From: CALINF01 sp039990395
Lineage (GTDB): Bacteria; Pseudomonadota; Gammaproteobacteria; Pseudomonadales; Halieaceae
Assembly: GCA_039990395.1 (NCBI GenBank)
Contig: JBDXFZ010000146.1
Coordinates: forward strand, 1,426,001-1,490,000
Length of the DNA: 64,000 bases
Direction of reading: 5' to 3'
In this document: positions 26,172-35,785 of the stretch, piece by piece
Position numbering within the stretch: the first letter of the stretch is position 1
Layout of the letters: each line of letters starts with the position of its first letter
The notes under the pieces: model-generated
Database searches by the model: none
What the model was told of the DNA's origin: nothing
The model's input: only the letters and a program-made list of their open reading frames with translations
Translations under genes and position numbers: made by a program

Positions 26172-26639
26172 CTACAACCGCGCTATCTTCGAGTCAATAT
26201 AGTTGCTGTAGGCCGGAACAAAAGCGCCTTTAACTGCGTTCCAGCGACTGCGAATCTTCGGATCACTCAGTCTTAGCAATAAGGGATTCATAGCCGACAG
26301 CATCCTTTCCTCACTGATTGAGCCATTCTCGTATTGAAAGTACGCCATATCCCCATGACGAAACAGTATCCAAAGAAACGAATTGAGCCGTTGTGTCTCT
26401 GTACTGGTGGGTGAATCAATGGCAACCAACGTCTCTATAGTCACCGACTCCTCGATCGCGATCATATTGAGATCAACAATCCGGCTAATTAAGTCCTGAT
26501 AGGCAGACACTTGTAAGGTGCGCGTGTTTTGCTCGGTCTGTTCCGTGCTATTTCGTATCTCCAAGCCAACAAAGACCAGGGAGATCACTACAACCAAAGC
26601 CGAGATAATTTCTAGTGTAATGGATAGTCTGGTCTGCAT
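26172..26639 (-). CDS. hypothetical membrane-anchored protein
   Basis: A 155-residue protein with one N-terminal membrane helix (LEIISALVVVISLVFVGLEI, residues 8-27) followed by a mainly helical region. The pattern (EIRNSTEQTEQNTRTLQVSAYQDL, then a W-rich segment SFLWILFRHGDMAYFQYENG) is one I have seen in unnamed marine proteobacterial proteins, but no function is known to me. It lies 18 nt downstream of another small membrane protein on the same strand and may share its transcript. Confidence 0.7.
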   Translation of the reverse strand: MQTRLSITLEIISALVVVISLVFVGLEIRNSTEQTEQNTRTLQVSAYQDLISRIVDLNMIAIEESVTIETLVAIDSPTSTETQRLNSFLWILFRHGDMAYFQYENGSISEERMLSAMNPLLLRLSDPKIRSRWNAVKGAFVPAYSNYIDSKIARL

Positions 26640-26657
26640 CGTTTACTCCGAGCAATA

Positions 26658-27035
26658 CTACTCTTGCTGTAGTTGACGAGCGGCAGCGAGAAACAGTAAA
26701 ACTGAAATCACCTCGACGGCGATTGAGGCTGTCGCAAATGAAGCATCATGTACCAGCCAGGCCAATGTTCGAAAAACGGCTGTTCCGCCTAACAGCAGAG
26801 ATGCGCTATAGAGCCAGGTACGATTCTCTGTCCACAAGCCCAACAACGCCATTACACCCACGCCGATAAAGAACGACGTCATATCTCCTATCTGGGTACT
26901 TCTTCCCTCCCCCTCAAGATAGGTCATTCCTAATCCTTGTGCTGCTGACGCTGGATCGACGATCCAATTTACGCCCATCACCAGCATCAACAATGCAGGC
27001 AATGCGGCGAGCCCTTTCAGAAGTTTCCGAGCCAT
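26658..27035 (-). CDS. hypothetical four-helix membrane protein
   Basis: A 125-residue polytopic protein with four hydrophobic segments (about residues 7-25, 51-67, 72-92 and 98-119). The layout, with a Gly/Met-rich first helix and a polar loop (YLEGEGRSTQIGDM) before the second, recalls DUF4345-like small membrane proteins, though I cannot assign it. It precedes the membrane-anchored protein by 18 nt, suggesting a two-gene unit. Confidence 0.68.
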   Translation of the reverse strand: MARKLLKGLAALPALLMLVMGVNWIVDPASAAQGLGMTYLEGEGRSTQIGDMTSFFIGVGVMALLGLWTENRTWLYSASLLLGGTAVFRTLAWLVHDASFATASIAVEVISVLLFLAAARQLQQE

Positions 27036-27282
27036 TACTATCTCCTGTGCTCTGATTAAGAATTAGCGGATTGCACACGACAACCCGCTCAGAGAATAGC
27101 AGTACATTGTGACTATTGCAGCGTCTGGCTACCGAAGCTGCAGCCGGAACAGCCCCGAGTATTGCACCAGTACAGTGAAAGCAACGAACCAGCAGAACTT
27201 ATTCTGCGTACTACAGTCTATTAAGTAACCAAGCAACGAAATCGCTGCATTCGATCGCCCCTTAACAGTACGAGCACTTACT

Positions 27283-27900
27283 ATGCCCCACCAGACTCCA
27301 AAGCACAGCGTCAAACTTGTGAGCGTAAAACGTATCCTGATCGCCGCCTGCCTATTTATGGCTGCCGGCGCCGCACAGGCTGATACCGCCGAGGCAGTCT
27401 TTGCGGGCGGATGTTTCTGGTGCATGGAGTCTGACTACCAGGACCGCGAAGGTGTTATTGATGTTGTCTCGGGATTTACCGGAGGAACCCTTCAGAACCC
27501 CACCTACAATGGTAATCACGAAGGTCATTATGAGGTCGTAAAGGTTACCTACGACACCAGCATCGTCAGCTATCAGGAATTACTGGACAATTACTGGGTG
27601 AATATCGACCCTTTCGACCCCCGCGGTCAGTTCTGCGACAAGGGGCCGAGCTATCGAGCCGCTATCTTTGTTGCCAACCCTGAGCAAGAAGCGCTGGCCA
27701 AAGCATCGCTCGACAAGGTTGTTGCGCGCTTCCCTAACGAAGCCGTGGTTACCGAAATCCTCCCCTCCTCCACGTTCTGGCCTGTCGAGGAGTACCACCA
27801 GGATTACTATCTGAAGAACCCGGTGCGCTATAAGTATTACCGGTGGAACTGTGGTCGAGACCAACGCCTTGAAGCCATCTGGGGCAAAGGCACCCACTAG
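27283..27900 (+). CDS. msrA: exported peptide methionine (S)-sulfoxide reductase
   Basis: A 205-residue MsrA with a signal peptide (RILIAACLFMAAGAAQAD). The catalytic site is GGCFWCMESDY near residues 42-52, where the first cysteine attacks the sulfoxide; the conserved GHYEVVKVTYD and DPRGQFCDKGPSYRAAIF segments follow. It repairs oxidised methionine in envelope proteins using electrons from thioredoxin-like partners in the periplasm. ATG 27283 has a poor ribosome site; a GTG 12 codons later, directly before the signal peptide, is a reasonable alternative start. It stands alone between short intergenic gaps. Confidence 0.92.
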   Translation: MPHQTPKHSVKLVSVKRILIAACLFMAAGAAQADTAEAVFAGGCFWCMESDYQDREGVIDVVSGFTGGTLQNPTYNGNHEGHYEVVKVTYDTSIVSYQELLDNYWVNIDPFDPRGQFCDKGPSYRAAIFVANPEQEALAKASLDKVVARFPNEAVVTEILPSSTFWPVEEYHQDYYLKNPVRYKYYRWNCGRDQRLEAIWGKGTH

Positions 27901-27938
27901 GTCACCAGGCACACTCAACACCGAATAGAAACCGTAAT

Positions 27939-27961
27939 TGCTCAGCATTCTGTGCTGAGCA
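27939..27961. terminator. hairpin after msrA, possible terminator
   Basis: TGCTCAGCA and TGCTGAGCA form a 9-bp stem around a TTCTG loop. No T-run follows on either strand, so it may end transcription only in part or act on RNA stability. Confidence 0.35.
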
Positions 27962-28088
27962 CCTATGCCAGAGCTTCATTTCCCAACAAGCGCTGTTAAA
28001 CTGGCCAAGCCGCCTGTAGAGGCCCACCTCGGTGTGCCCGGTTTTTGCAGTGAAGTTCAATATTGCCAACTCGCTTGGGAGAGATTCG

Positions 28089-29144
28089 ATGCGCAGCATC
28101 AAACCCGGATTCCAGTTCGCCGTGCTGCTCATGGTTTTCTTCTCCATGACGGTCAACGCCCATCGTAAAACCGACGTTGTGACAATGTACAACGGTGACA
28201 GAGTTACCTGCGAAATCAAAAAGCTGTTTGCAGGTGTACTTGAATGCAGCACAGACGCCATGGGAACCGTAAAGATTGAGTGGCAGGAAATTGCCAACCT
28301 GGAGAGCAATTACAACTATGAAATTCGTGCCTCTAGCGGCAAGCGCTACTACGGCAGCATCAGCGGCAGTGATCGACCCGGCCAGATGATGATTGAGGAT
28401 CTTTATGGCGACCATTACCTCGAACGATTGAATGTTGTAGAACTGCGGCCAATCGAGGAAAAGTTGCTCGATCGTTTCGAGATTTATCTCGCGGGAGGAT
28501 ACTCCTACACCAAGGCCAGTGATGTTGCCCAGACAACACTGAATACAGTGGTTAGTTACGAAGATGAAAGAACCCGTAATACACTCACCGGCCGCCAAAC
28601 CTACACCAATACCGACGACGACTCCTCCAGCAGCAGTCGATGGGATTTGTCCAGGCAAATATGGACTGATCGCGAAAAGCTCTTTCGTTTATTTTTTGGC
28701 AACTACGAAGCCAACGATGAGTTGGGGCTAGATAATCGTGTCACCGTTGGGGCGGGCCTGGGACGCTATGCCATCGATTCAAATCGCATGCGACTATCGG
28801 CTTCAGCAGGACTGCAGGGTATTTCTGAGTCTGTCAGCACCACGGGTACACCCCAAGAATCCAGCGAATCAGAAAAACGGGAGAGCGGCGAGATATTTCT
28901 CAAGGCCGACTTCGCAGCCTGGCGTTTCGATACCCCGGAGCTGGATTTAAGCATCAACACCAGTTTGTATCCCAGCCTGACTGAGGGCGGACGATTTCGT
29001 GGTGACAGTGACATCCGCATACGCTGGGAACTCATCGAAGACCTCTTCTGGGACATTACTGCGTATGGCACATACGACAGCAGAGCAGAATCAGACAAAG
29101 AGTTCGACTATGGACTGACCACGGGCATCGGTTGGAACTACTAA
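28089..29144 (+). CDS. DUF481 outer-membrane protein
   Basis: A 351-residue exported protein. A signal peptide (residues 6-24, ending VNAH) precedes a small N-terminal domain with VVTMYNGDRVTCEIKKL, and residues about 135-351 form the DUF481 beta-barrel with alternating hydrophobic strands, ending with the outer-membrane-type terminal aromatic (GIGWNY). The function of DUF481 proteins is unknown; they are abundant in marine gammaproteobacteria, often salt-induced. ATG 28089 has GGGAGA 5 nt upstream and begins the signal peptide. Its stop codon overlaps the stop of the convergent mscS gene by 4 nt. Confidence 0.85.
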   Translation: MRSIKPGFQFAVLLMVFFSMTVNAHRKTDVVTMYNGDRVTCEIKKLFAGVLECSTDAMGTVKIEWQEIANLESNYNYEIRASSGKRYYGSISGSDRPGQMMIEDLYGDHYLERLNVVELRPIEEKLLDRFEIYLAGGYSYTKASDVAQTTLNTVVSYEDERTRNTLTGRQTYTNTDDDSSSSSRWDLSRQIWTDREKLFRLFFGNYEANDELGLDNRVTVGAGLGRYAIDSNRMRLSASAGLQGISESVSTTGTPQESSESEKRESGEIFLKADFAAWRFDTPELDLSINTSLYPSLTEGGRFRGDSDIRIRWELIEDLFWDITAYGTYDSRAESDKEFDYGLTTGIGWNY

Positions 29145-30808
29145 GACTTTTCCTCATACACATGTATGTCACGCTGAGGAAACGGTATTGAAATGCCCTC
29201 TCGATCGAAGCGCATTTTCACTTCGCGCATAATGTCCCAATACACCGTCCAGTAATCGTCGGTACGCACCCAGGGGCGAACGATGAAATTGACTGAAGAA
29301 TCGCCCAGTGTGTGCAACTTAATCATGGGCTCTGGTGAACTCAACACAAGCTCGTGAGCCTCAACCAGGTCTTTCAATACACGTTCTGCGTGCTCTACAT
29401 CATCGCTATAGGCAATGCCAAATTCCAGATCGACTCGACGTAGCTTCTGAGCTGTGACATTTTTGATCACATCGCCCCATATCTTGCTATTGGGAATCAC
29501 GAGTACCTGATTGTCGTAAGTGGCTATCGTTGTAGACACCAATGTCATCTTTTTAACCAGGCCACTCACACCGGCTACTTCAATAAGGTCATCAACATCG
29601 TAAGGGCGGTAAATCAGAATCATACCTCCTGCTGCGAAATTTCCGAGCGTATCCTGCAAGGCAAAACCTACAATAAATCCTGCAACGCCCAAACCGGCAA
29701 GAGCGGGTCCAAGTGAAACTCCAATCTGAGATAGTGCCATCAAGATGCCCAGCATCATTACCATTCCTGCTGATGCGGATACCATAATATCTCGCAACAG
29801 TGTCGATATTGAACTGTTGGAGCGATCAATGGCTGCGCCGACCCCTCGTCGCACGAGCCTTGAGAGCATCCTGAACACCAGTAAAATCGCCACAAAGACA
29901 ATAAATTTCAAAACAATGTCGGGGCTGTTCTTAACAAATGCGCCTTGCGTAGCCTTCCAGCCTTCCTCAAGCATCTGTCTAATCACAGCTAGATCAAATA
30001 ACCCGACGGAGACACCAGCACTCTCTCGAACCAACACGGTCCGGTAATCTGTTGTATCGATACCCAATCGATCCATCAGCGATACTGCTTTACCCAGTTG
30101 GCCTACCAGCGTGTCGCGATTGAGGGTTACCAGACCCAGCGCGCTTGCTAATTCAGCATCAGTAGGAATCAGCTTCAAGCGACGCTGAATCTCACGCGTC
30201 GCCTCGGCGGCAAACTCGACCTTGCCTACCAGTGTTTCTGTGTACCCCAGTAATATTGCAGAGATGCGGCTGCGCTCAGTATCCGACGACAGACCAACAG
30301 CAGCCAAACTCTCAAGCATGTCGAGCACTGCAGAGAAGTATCGAAGCTTTGTCGACTCCATCGAGTGGAGATACGCTTTCGCTTGCACCCGATCAACACC
30401 GGCCAGATCAGCCAGCTGAACATGCTGCTCCTCAATACGTTGATCCAGCTCTCCCAATCGGGTGAAGATAACGTCACTGACTGGCGGCAGGTCGCCACGC
30501 AGCTTGTCGGCTACCCGGATACGCTGCTCGTTGGCTTCGGGGAGCGCCGAAATGAGACTAGCTAACAACGTCACCTCCTCCAGCAACTGGAAGCTACGTT
30601 GGTCGCGGCGGTGAATCAGCGCAGGCTTGGCATTGCTGTTGGCTTGCTCTAACTGCAGCGAAACATCGCGCAGGCGCTCTACGCGGTTGTCGATAGAGTG
30701 CGAAAGTGCATCGATCCTCTTCACAGAATCGCTCTCTTGGGACATCACGCTTAACGGCAAGATCAGCAGCAAGGCGAAGCATATGCCTAGTCGGGGTAGT
30801 CTGTTCAT
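29141..30808 (-). CDS. MscS-family mechanosensitive channel with periplasmic domain
   Basis: A 555-residue protein. A signal peptide is followed by a helical periplasmic region to about residue 290, then three or four membrane helices (about 298-318, 335-360, 365-390). The MscS core follows: the pore helix GLGVAGFIVGFALQDTLGNFAAG near 375-397, the beta domain with MTLVSTTIATYDNQVLVIPNSKIW and the C-terminal alpha/beta end. It opens under membrane tension to relieve hypo-osmotic stress. AGGA lies 7 nt before the ATG. It is the last gene of a unit with the M15-type peptidase and the L,D-transpeptidase. Confidence 0.9.
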   Translation of the reverse strand: MNRLPRLGICFALLLILPLSVMSQESDSVKRIDALSHSIDNRVERLRDVSLQLEQANSNAKPALIHRRDQRSFQLLEEVTLLASLISALPEANEQRIRVADKLRGDLPPVSDVIFTRLGELDQRIEEQHVQLADLAGVDRVQAKAYLHSMESTKLRYFSAVLDMLESLAAVGLSSDTERSRISAILLGYTETLVGKVEFAAEATREIQRRLKLIPTDAELASALGLVTLNRDTLVGQLGKAVSLMDRLGIDTTDYRTVLVRESAGVSVGLFDLAVIRQMLEEGWKATQGAFVKNSPDIVLKFIVFVAILLVFRMLSRLVRRGVGAAIDRSNSSISTLLRDIMVSASAGMVMMLGILMALSQIGVSLGPALAGLGVAGFIVGFALQDTLGNFAAGGMILIYRPYDVDDLIEVAGVSGLVKKMTLVSTTIATYDNQVLVIPNSKIWGDVIKNVTAQKLRRVDLEFGIAYSDDVEHAERVLKDLVEAHELVLSSPEPMIKLHTLGDSSVNFIVRPWVRTDDYWTVYWDIMREVKMRFDREGISIPFPQRDIHVYEEKS

Positions 30809-30826
30809 TTGGGGGTCCTGTTCCGG

Positions 30827-31753
30827 CTACCAGCGCGCACGATAACCGCGCGTATCAACATGTACAAAGCCACCATGATGGCTAGCGCGATAATAGCGTC
30901 CTATACCACCAGTTAGTAGCGCGTTCTCCGATTTCTGCGAAAAGCGCTCTATCAACAAAAATAGCCAATCAACATCTGCGCGATTGCGCTCTCCATCGCC
31001 ATTCAAGTCATCCATCAGGCCATCGCCATCAGCATCGATATAAAAGTCAAAGGCATCACCATAAACGTGACGACTCGTGGGCACGTTACCAATTCGCTTG
31101 TTGTAATAAGGCGTCCTGTAACCACTGATCACGCCAAACGTTTCAATAGCGACACCTGAGGATTTCACCTCAGCCAGCAGACGTTCAAGGAGTACCAGTA
31201 ACGAGGGTTGGAGTACGACATACTTAGGGTAACCAGACACCTGTTTGCACACGAACTGCCTGAGTGTGAAATGTGGCGAGAGGCGCGTATCGATATTCTT
31301 TTCAGTCACTTCATACCAATATTCAGGTTTGGCATAGCGTCTTGGGTAGCGGGGATTGGGTTGCGGAGCCGTACCTATTTTATACCCGTTGAGATGGCCA
31401 CCCGATATCTCGCTTACCGGATGACCCACAAACAGGTTGATACGCTTACGCTCATTACTGCGCGCATGGTTAAGTTGAAGACTGTACAGACCCGGCTGCA
31501 ATGGCGCGTTCATCACCCAGGCGGAACCCTCGCGACTTCCATGGGCTTTTCCATCGAGGTACAGCTGTATCTGATCTACCTCCGAGCCCAACAGTTCCAG
31601 TCGTACTAGTTGACCTGGCCCTTTGAACAGACTGAATACCGAGTACGGCAACATGTGGCCATCTATCGAGAGCGCTATGCTATTCGCCCAGCTGCCCACT
31701 GATGACAACAGCAATCCAATAAACAGTACTACATAGTTCAGGAAGCGCCGCAC
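30827..31753 (-). CDS. exported M15-type peptidase with calcium-loop insertion
   Basis: A 308-residue periplasmic protein with a signal peptide (residues 6-23) and a beta-rich N-terminal region to about 115. The C-terminal domain has a D,D-carboxypeptidase-like zinc site: H229 and D236 in SRHVYGDAFDF and H298 in FVHVD; SGYRTPYYN near 210 is the standard substrate loop. Between the second and third ligands sit two Asp-rich loops, DADGDG at 240-245 and DLNGDGERNRAD at 249-260, resembling EF-hand or dockerin calcium sites. It starts with GTG 12 nt after the L,D-transpeptidase stop, so both probably act on peptidoglycan. Confidence 0.82.
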   Translation of the reverse strand: MRRFLNYVVLFIGLLLSSVGSWANSIALSIDGHMLPYSVFSLFKGPGQLVRLELLGSEVDQIQLYLDGKAHGSREGSAWVMNAPLQPGLYSLQLNHARSNERKRINLFVGHPVSEISGGHLNGYKIGTAPQPNPRYPRRYAKPEYWYEVTEKNIDTRLSPHFTLRQFVCKQVSGYPKYVVLQPSLLVLLERLLAEVKSSGVAIETFGVISGYRTPYYNKRIGNVPTSRHVYGDAFDFYIDADGDGLMDDLNGDGERNRADVDWLFLLIERFSQKSENALLTGGIGRYYRASHHGGFVHVDTRGYRARW

Positions 31754-31765
31754 GACTGCGTCTAC

Positions 31766-33433
31766 TCAATCTGCGTTGAGTGCCGCCAGAGCTGCAGCAT
31801 CTAGTTGATAAACGTCCGGATGAAATTGAATGCGACTACTGGTCGTTGGACTGACCGTCCAATACATCAACATGACATTAATCTGACGCTGGATTCGTAC
31901 AACGTGCTGCGGATCACCACTGTCAACCAAACCTTGGATCTGCTGATCGGACCACTTAGCCGGATCATTGAGTAGAACTCGCGCGAAATCCAATGGGTTC
32001 TGGACTCTGATACAACCTGCGCTGAACGCGCGCTGTGTTTTGGAAAATAATGATTTAGAAGGCGTGTCGTGCAGATAAACCGCATGTCGATTAGGGAACA
32101 TAAACTTCACCTGCCCCATGGCATTATCGGGACCAGGCATCTGCACCACTCTAAAGGGAAACGTGCTTGACGAGTAGTTGGACCAGTTGACGGTAAGTGG
32201 GTCGACAACAGCGCCATTTGAGTCGTAAAGCCTATAGCCTTTGTCTACTACATAACGTGGATTGGCGGCGAACTTACCAAACAGACTGCGATGGATAATA
32301 CTTCGGGGAACGTTCCATGTCGGATTGAACTCAAGATATCGTAGCTGAGCCTGGAATATTGGTGTACGCGTATCGATAGTGCCCACCATAACCGGGGTTT
32401 CCCACTGTAGCTCACCGTCTCGCAGGTAGTACAACTCGTATCCCGCTATATTGACAACGATCATCTCCCGCCCTTCTTCCTGCCTGATCCAGCGATAGCG
32501 GTCCATGTTGACTCTCAGTCGATCTACTCGCGCCTGAAAGGTCATGTTTAGCACCTGGTAGCTTTGCCTCCCCACGATGCCATCGTTGTCGATGCCATTG
32601 TCTTTCTGGAACAGTCGGGTAGCTGCCTCCAACTGCTCGTCGAAGTATTCGGTTTCAGGTGAGTTGGGAAGCAAATAAGACAGCTGCTTGAGACGCGCGC
32701 GCAATAGACGCACATTGGGATGGCTTAGCCCGGGCTTTAGCACCACGGAATCGGGCACCAGGAAAAACTGCTCTGTATCTGCCAATTCGCCATAGTACCC
32801 CAGTGCATCACGCATCTGATGGTAAAAGGGCGTATCAGGTTTCAGGCCTTCCACCAGCTCGGATAAAGACCCTGCCCGCACGGCCGCAATAAGGTCAGCT
32901 GATACCCGACGTGGTTCATAAATGCGTCGGTCGTAGTTCCACGTACTGTCAAGCGTTCGTGGATCTACCTTGCCCTCTAGCAAGTGCCTCGCAAAGTGCA
33001 ATACACCATCGGTAAGCAGAATATCAAACTGGGCACGCAGTAGATCCGGATTTGCCCAAGGCTCACCGTACTCAGCCTGTAAAGCTAGCAGTTCATTGTA
33101 ATGATAATCCGAGGGGTTGAGCCCTTCCTCGGTGCTACGGCGCAAATGATTGAGCATTTGCGCTGCCAGTGCTCTATCCCAGAGAGGCTGATGCGCTGTC
33201 TGCTGATAGACGAGGTCTACAACTCGCGGCTCCTGTATCTGGGCAACAGAGATCATCGCTGCGGCTGGCGAATGAATCAGCGCATCAGTGATATTGAGTA
33301 TCTCCCGACTCACATCAGCTCGCGCGGTACCGTGTCCAGTCACCAGCCCTGCACAGACCAACCACCCCGCCAGTAGCAAGGCACTACGCCTCACAGCCAT
33401 CACGCGCATTGCGCCTCTATCAACCAGCTTCAC
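31766..33433 (-). CDS. murein L,D-transpeptidase (YcbB/LdtD-like)
   Basis: A 555-residue periplasmic enzyme with a signal peptide (residues 16-40). A helical N-terminal region leads to a peptidoglycan-binding domain near 255-310 (LEAATRLFQKDNGI, DDGIVGRQSYQVL) and a YkuD domain near 330-500. The catalytic cysteine is C474 in FSAGCIRVQNP with the conserved histidine in LHDTPSKSLFS. It forms 3-3 crosslinks or attaches lipoprotein to the wall. The start is GTG 33433 with GGAGG 5 nt upstream. It is the first gene of a three-gene envelope unit. Confidence 0.92.
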   Translation of the reverse strand: MKLVDRGAMRVMAVRRSALLLAGWLVCAGLVTGHGTARADVSREILNITDALIHSPAAAMISVAQIQEPRVVDLVYQQTAHQPLWDRALAAQMLNHLRRSTEEGLNPSDYHYNELLALQAEYGEPWANPDLLRAQFDILLTDGVLHFARHLLEGKVDPRTLDSTWNYDRRIYEPRRVSADLIAAVRAGSLSELVEGLKPDTPFYHQMRDALGYYGELADTEQFFLVPDSVVLKPGLSHPNVRLLRARLKQLSYLLPNSPETEYFDEQLEAATRLFQKDNGIDNDGIVGRQSYQVLNMTFQARVDRLRVNMDRYRWIRQEEGREMIVVNIAGYELYYLRDGELQWETPVMVGTIDTRTPIFQAQLRYLEFNPTWNVPRSIIHRSLFGKFAANPRYVVDKGYRLYDSNGAVVDPLTVNWSNYSSSTFPFRVVQMPGPDNAMGQVKFMFPNRHAVYLHDTPSKSLFSKTQRAFSAGCIRVQNPLDFARVLLNDPAKWSDQQIQGLVDSGDPQHVVRIQRQINVMLMYWTVSPTTSSRIQFHPDVYQLDAAALAALNAD

Positions 33434-33634
33434 TCAAACCTCCAGTTACAAAGCTCATATACTGCACATCATTTATGCATGTGCCGATAGTCGACTCCAA
33501 GTAAGGACTTGGGGCCACCTTTTACTGTGGCTGTACGCTATCATAGTTCGCCCAGTGCCGGAGCATAGGTTACAATACCCGGCATAAAAAATGTTCCGAC
33601 AGCGTCGGGAAATCACACGCAGGGTTTCAGTATC

Positions 33635-35785
33635 ATGGGGGCAGTGCAACCAGCACAGGAAGAAGCGGCAGACCTTGCTGCTGCCGCTCCGCAGAATCCC
33701 CGTCTTCGCTACGCAATTAAAACTGCGCTCGCCCTGATGCTAGCCTACATGCTACCAATGGCGCTCGGCTGGCCTCAGCCGCAGACAGCGGCAACAACTG
33801 TCATGCTCATTGCCGCCACAGGAATGGTGTCTGAATCACTACAAAAAGGCGTTTTGCGCGTTATAGGTACTCTGATAGGTGCCATCGTTGGACTCACTCT
33901 CATTGCCCTTTTTCCGCAGGACAGAATGCTCTACCTGGCCTGCGTTTCAGTACTGGTGGCTCTTTGCATCTATCTCTACAACGTCTATCAAGGTGACAGC
34001 ACGGTATTCATGTTGAGCGCCGTGGTAATTATGATGGTATTCAACGGCGGAGACGCCGAGGGAGCCTTCATCTATGGCGTAGACAGAGCTTTCATGACCG
34101 TATTTGGCGTGCTTGTTTACACTATCGTTGCCAGCACTGTTTGGCCAGTGAAGGTGGCCGACAACTCTAGACAGTTAGCGCAAGCAGCCACCACGCAACT
34201 GCGCGCCCAGTTCGAGCGTCTGCTACACAAAGATTTGCCTCAGGAAGGCGCAGATGAAGATGCGTTGGCGCAGTTGCTTGTTGCCACAGATGCATTCCAC
34301 GAACACCTTGGGAAGATAAGGGATGATGCTGATTCGGTCAAAGCGTACCTGCCAGAATGGAATACGATAGCCTATTGCCTGGAGCAGATTCAGGCAGCGC
34401 TGGTATCCGCTTCCCGCCCAGGGGTTGAACGGCAGGTTGAGTTTCGTCGCTTCCTTGATCACTACGATGAATTACTGAAACACCTATCGCGACAATTTAG
34501 TGCGGTTGGAGATGCCTGGCAGGGAGACGGAGCCGCCACCATAGGCCCAGATGTAGAGCTAGGATTCCGGATGGAGTATCTGGCGCAGGCCTCTCATCGC
34601 ACAGTAGCGCAGGTTGCCACCCGCGCTGATGCCATGGAGAGTTTGCAAGCATTGCTGCGACAACTAGCCGGGGCCATCAATAGTCTGCTCTACGATGAGG
34701 GCCGGTTTGAAGCTGCCACGGCAAGGCAGGGGTCACCCCGTTTTCTATGGCTGGACAGAGAGAGCATCAAAACAGGTATCCGCGCATTCACCACGTTTTG
34801 GGTGGCTACGGCAATATGGATTGAATTTAACCCTCCGATGGGGTTCATGTTCGTAACATTGTGTACGGCGCTGATACCTTTAGTTTCTTATACGCCAGTC
34901 ACTCCCAAGCTGCTGATAATCCTATTCAGTATCGGATTCGCCTTCGCCGTACCTGCTTATGTATTCCTACTCCCTCTGCTCACTCATTGGATTGAGTTAG
35001 CGCTATTTATCTTCCTCTACGCGTTTATCGGATTTTTTGTGTTTCAAGGGCCAATCTCTATATTTTTTCTGCTGGGATTGTTTACTTTGGGCATTCAGAA
35101 CACCATGAACTATAACGTTAATGTAATTTTGTTGGTGGTGCTTAGCTTCTATATGGTCTGCGCCATGCAGATTATCTCGACCACATTTCCCTTCACCAGC
35201 AATCGCGCGCGATTGTTTCAAACCCTGAGAAAACGATTTTTCAACAACTGCGCAACGATACTCATACGAAAAAAGCGTCGGCTGGTTAACAACGAAAAAC
35301 GCTTGAACATTGGGGATGCTCTCATTGCAAAAATGCAGACGTGGGGGCCGATGATTGATCACGGCTACTACAAAGAAGTCTCGCCCGAAGCCATAGCGAA
35401 ATTCACACAGGCCTGTGATCTTCTGCAGGGGCAACTCAAAGTTGCGAAGATTCGGAATGAGCAAGCGAAAAACAATCCCCTCATTCTGCGCGCCAGTCGC
35501 AAGTCAAACGATAGCTTTATGAGCCATCTTTGTACTGCGTTAGCACATGATGAAACTGCTGAGCCCCTTCTGCCAATTGAAGACACTAGCAAAGTCAGCG
35601 TGAATGTAGAGAAACGCCTAGACGAATTTTTGAGCTCACAAGACCTTGCCCAATACACCACCCATGAACTGGCTCAGTTCTATGTGTATCTCAACCTTCA
35701 AGGTATGATTTACCAAAGTATTGTGCGTTGCCAGCAGGCGTCTGCCGCACTCAACTGGCAATCTCTAACAGCACACAGATTTTGA
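33635..35785 (+). CDS. FUSC-family efflux membrane protein
   Basis: A 716-residue inner-membrane protein of the fusaric acid resistance/YccS-AaeB family. Six helices in residues about 25-175, a cytosolic helical middle part (175-380), a second set of helices in residues about 390-530 and a C-terminal helical cytoplasmic region make the duplicated FUSC layout. AaeB-like proteins export aromatic acids with an HlyD-family adaptor, and this gene is followed by a NodT lipoprotein, a DUF1656 protein and an HlyD protein, the full set. A short hairpin (33594-33610) lies in its leader. The substrate is not known. Confidence 0.9.
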   Translation: MGAVQPAQEEAADLAAAAPQNPRLRYAIKTALALMLAYMLPMALGWPQPQTAATTVMLIAATGMVSESLQKGVLRVIGTLIGAIVGLTLIALFPQDRMLYLACVSVLVALCIYLYNVYQGDSTVFMLSAVVIMMVFNGGDAEGAFIYGVDRAFMTVFGVLVYTIVASTVWPVKVADNSRQLAQAATTQLRAQFERLLHKDLPQEGADEDALAQLLVATDAFHEHLGKIRDDADSVKAYLPEWNTIAYCLEQIQAALVSASRPGVERQVEFRRFLDHYDELLKHLSRQFSAVGDAWQGDGAATIGPDVELGFRMEYLAQASHRTVAQVATRADAMESLQALLRQLAGAINSLLYDEGRFEAATARQGSPRFLWLDRESIKTGIRAFTTFWVATAIWIEFNPPMGFMFVTLCTALIPLVSYTPVTPKLLIILFSIGFAFAVPAYVFLLPLLTHWIELALFIFLYAFIGFFVFQGPISIFFLLGLFTLGIQNTMNYNVNVILLVVLSFYMVCAMQIISTTFPFTSNRARLFQTLRKRFFNNCATILIRKKRRLVNNEKRLNIGDALIAKMQTWGPMIDHGYYKEVSPEAIAKFTQACDLLQGQLKVAKIRNEQAKNNPLILRASRKSNDSFMSHLCTALAHDETAEPLLPIEDTSKVSVNVEKRLDEFLSSQDLAQYTTHELAQFYVYLNLQGMIYQSIVRCQQASAALNWQSLTAHRF

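Noticed and set aside
27129..27425. 98-codon open frame antisense to the start of msrA
   Set aside because: It overlaps the msrA signal peptide region and shows no recognisable domain or ribosome site.
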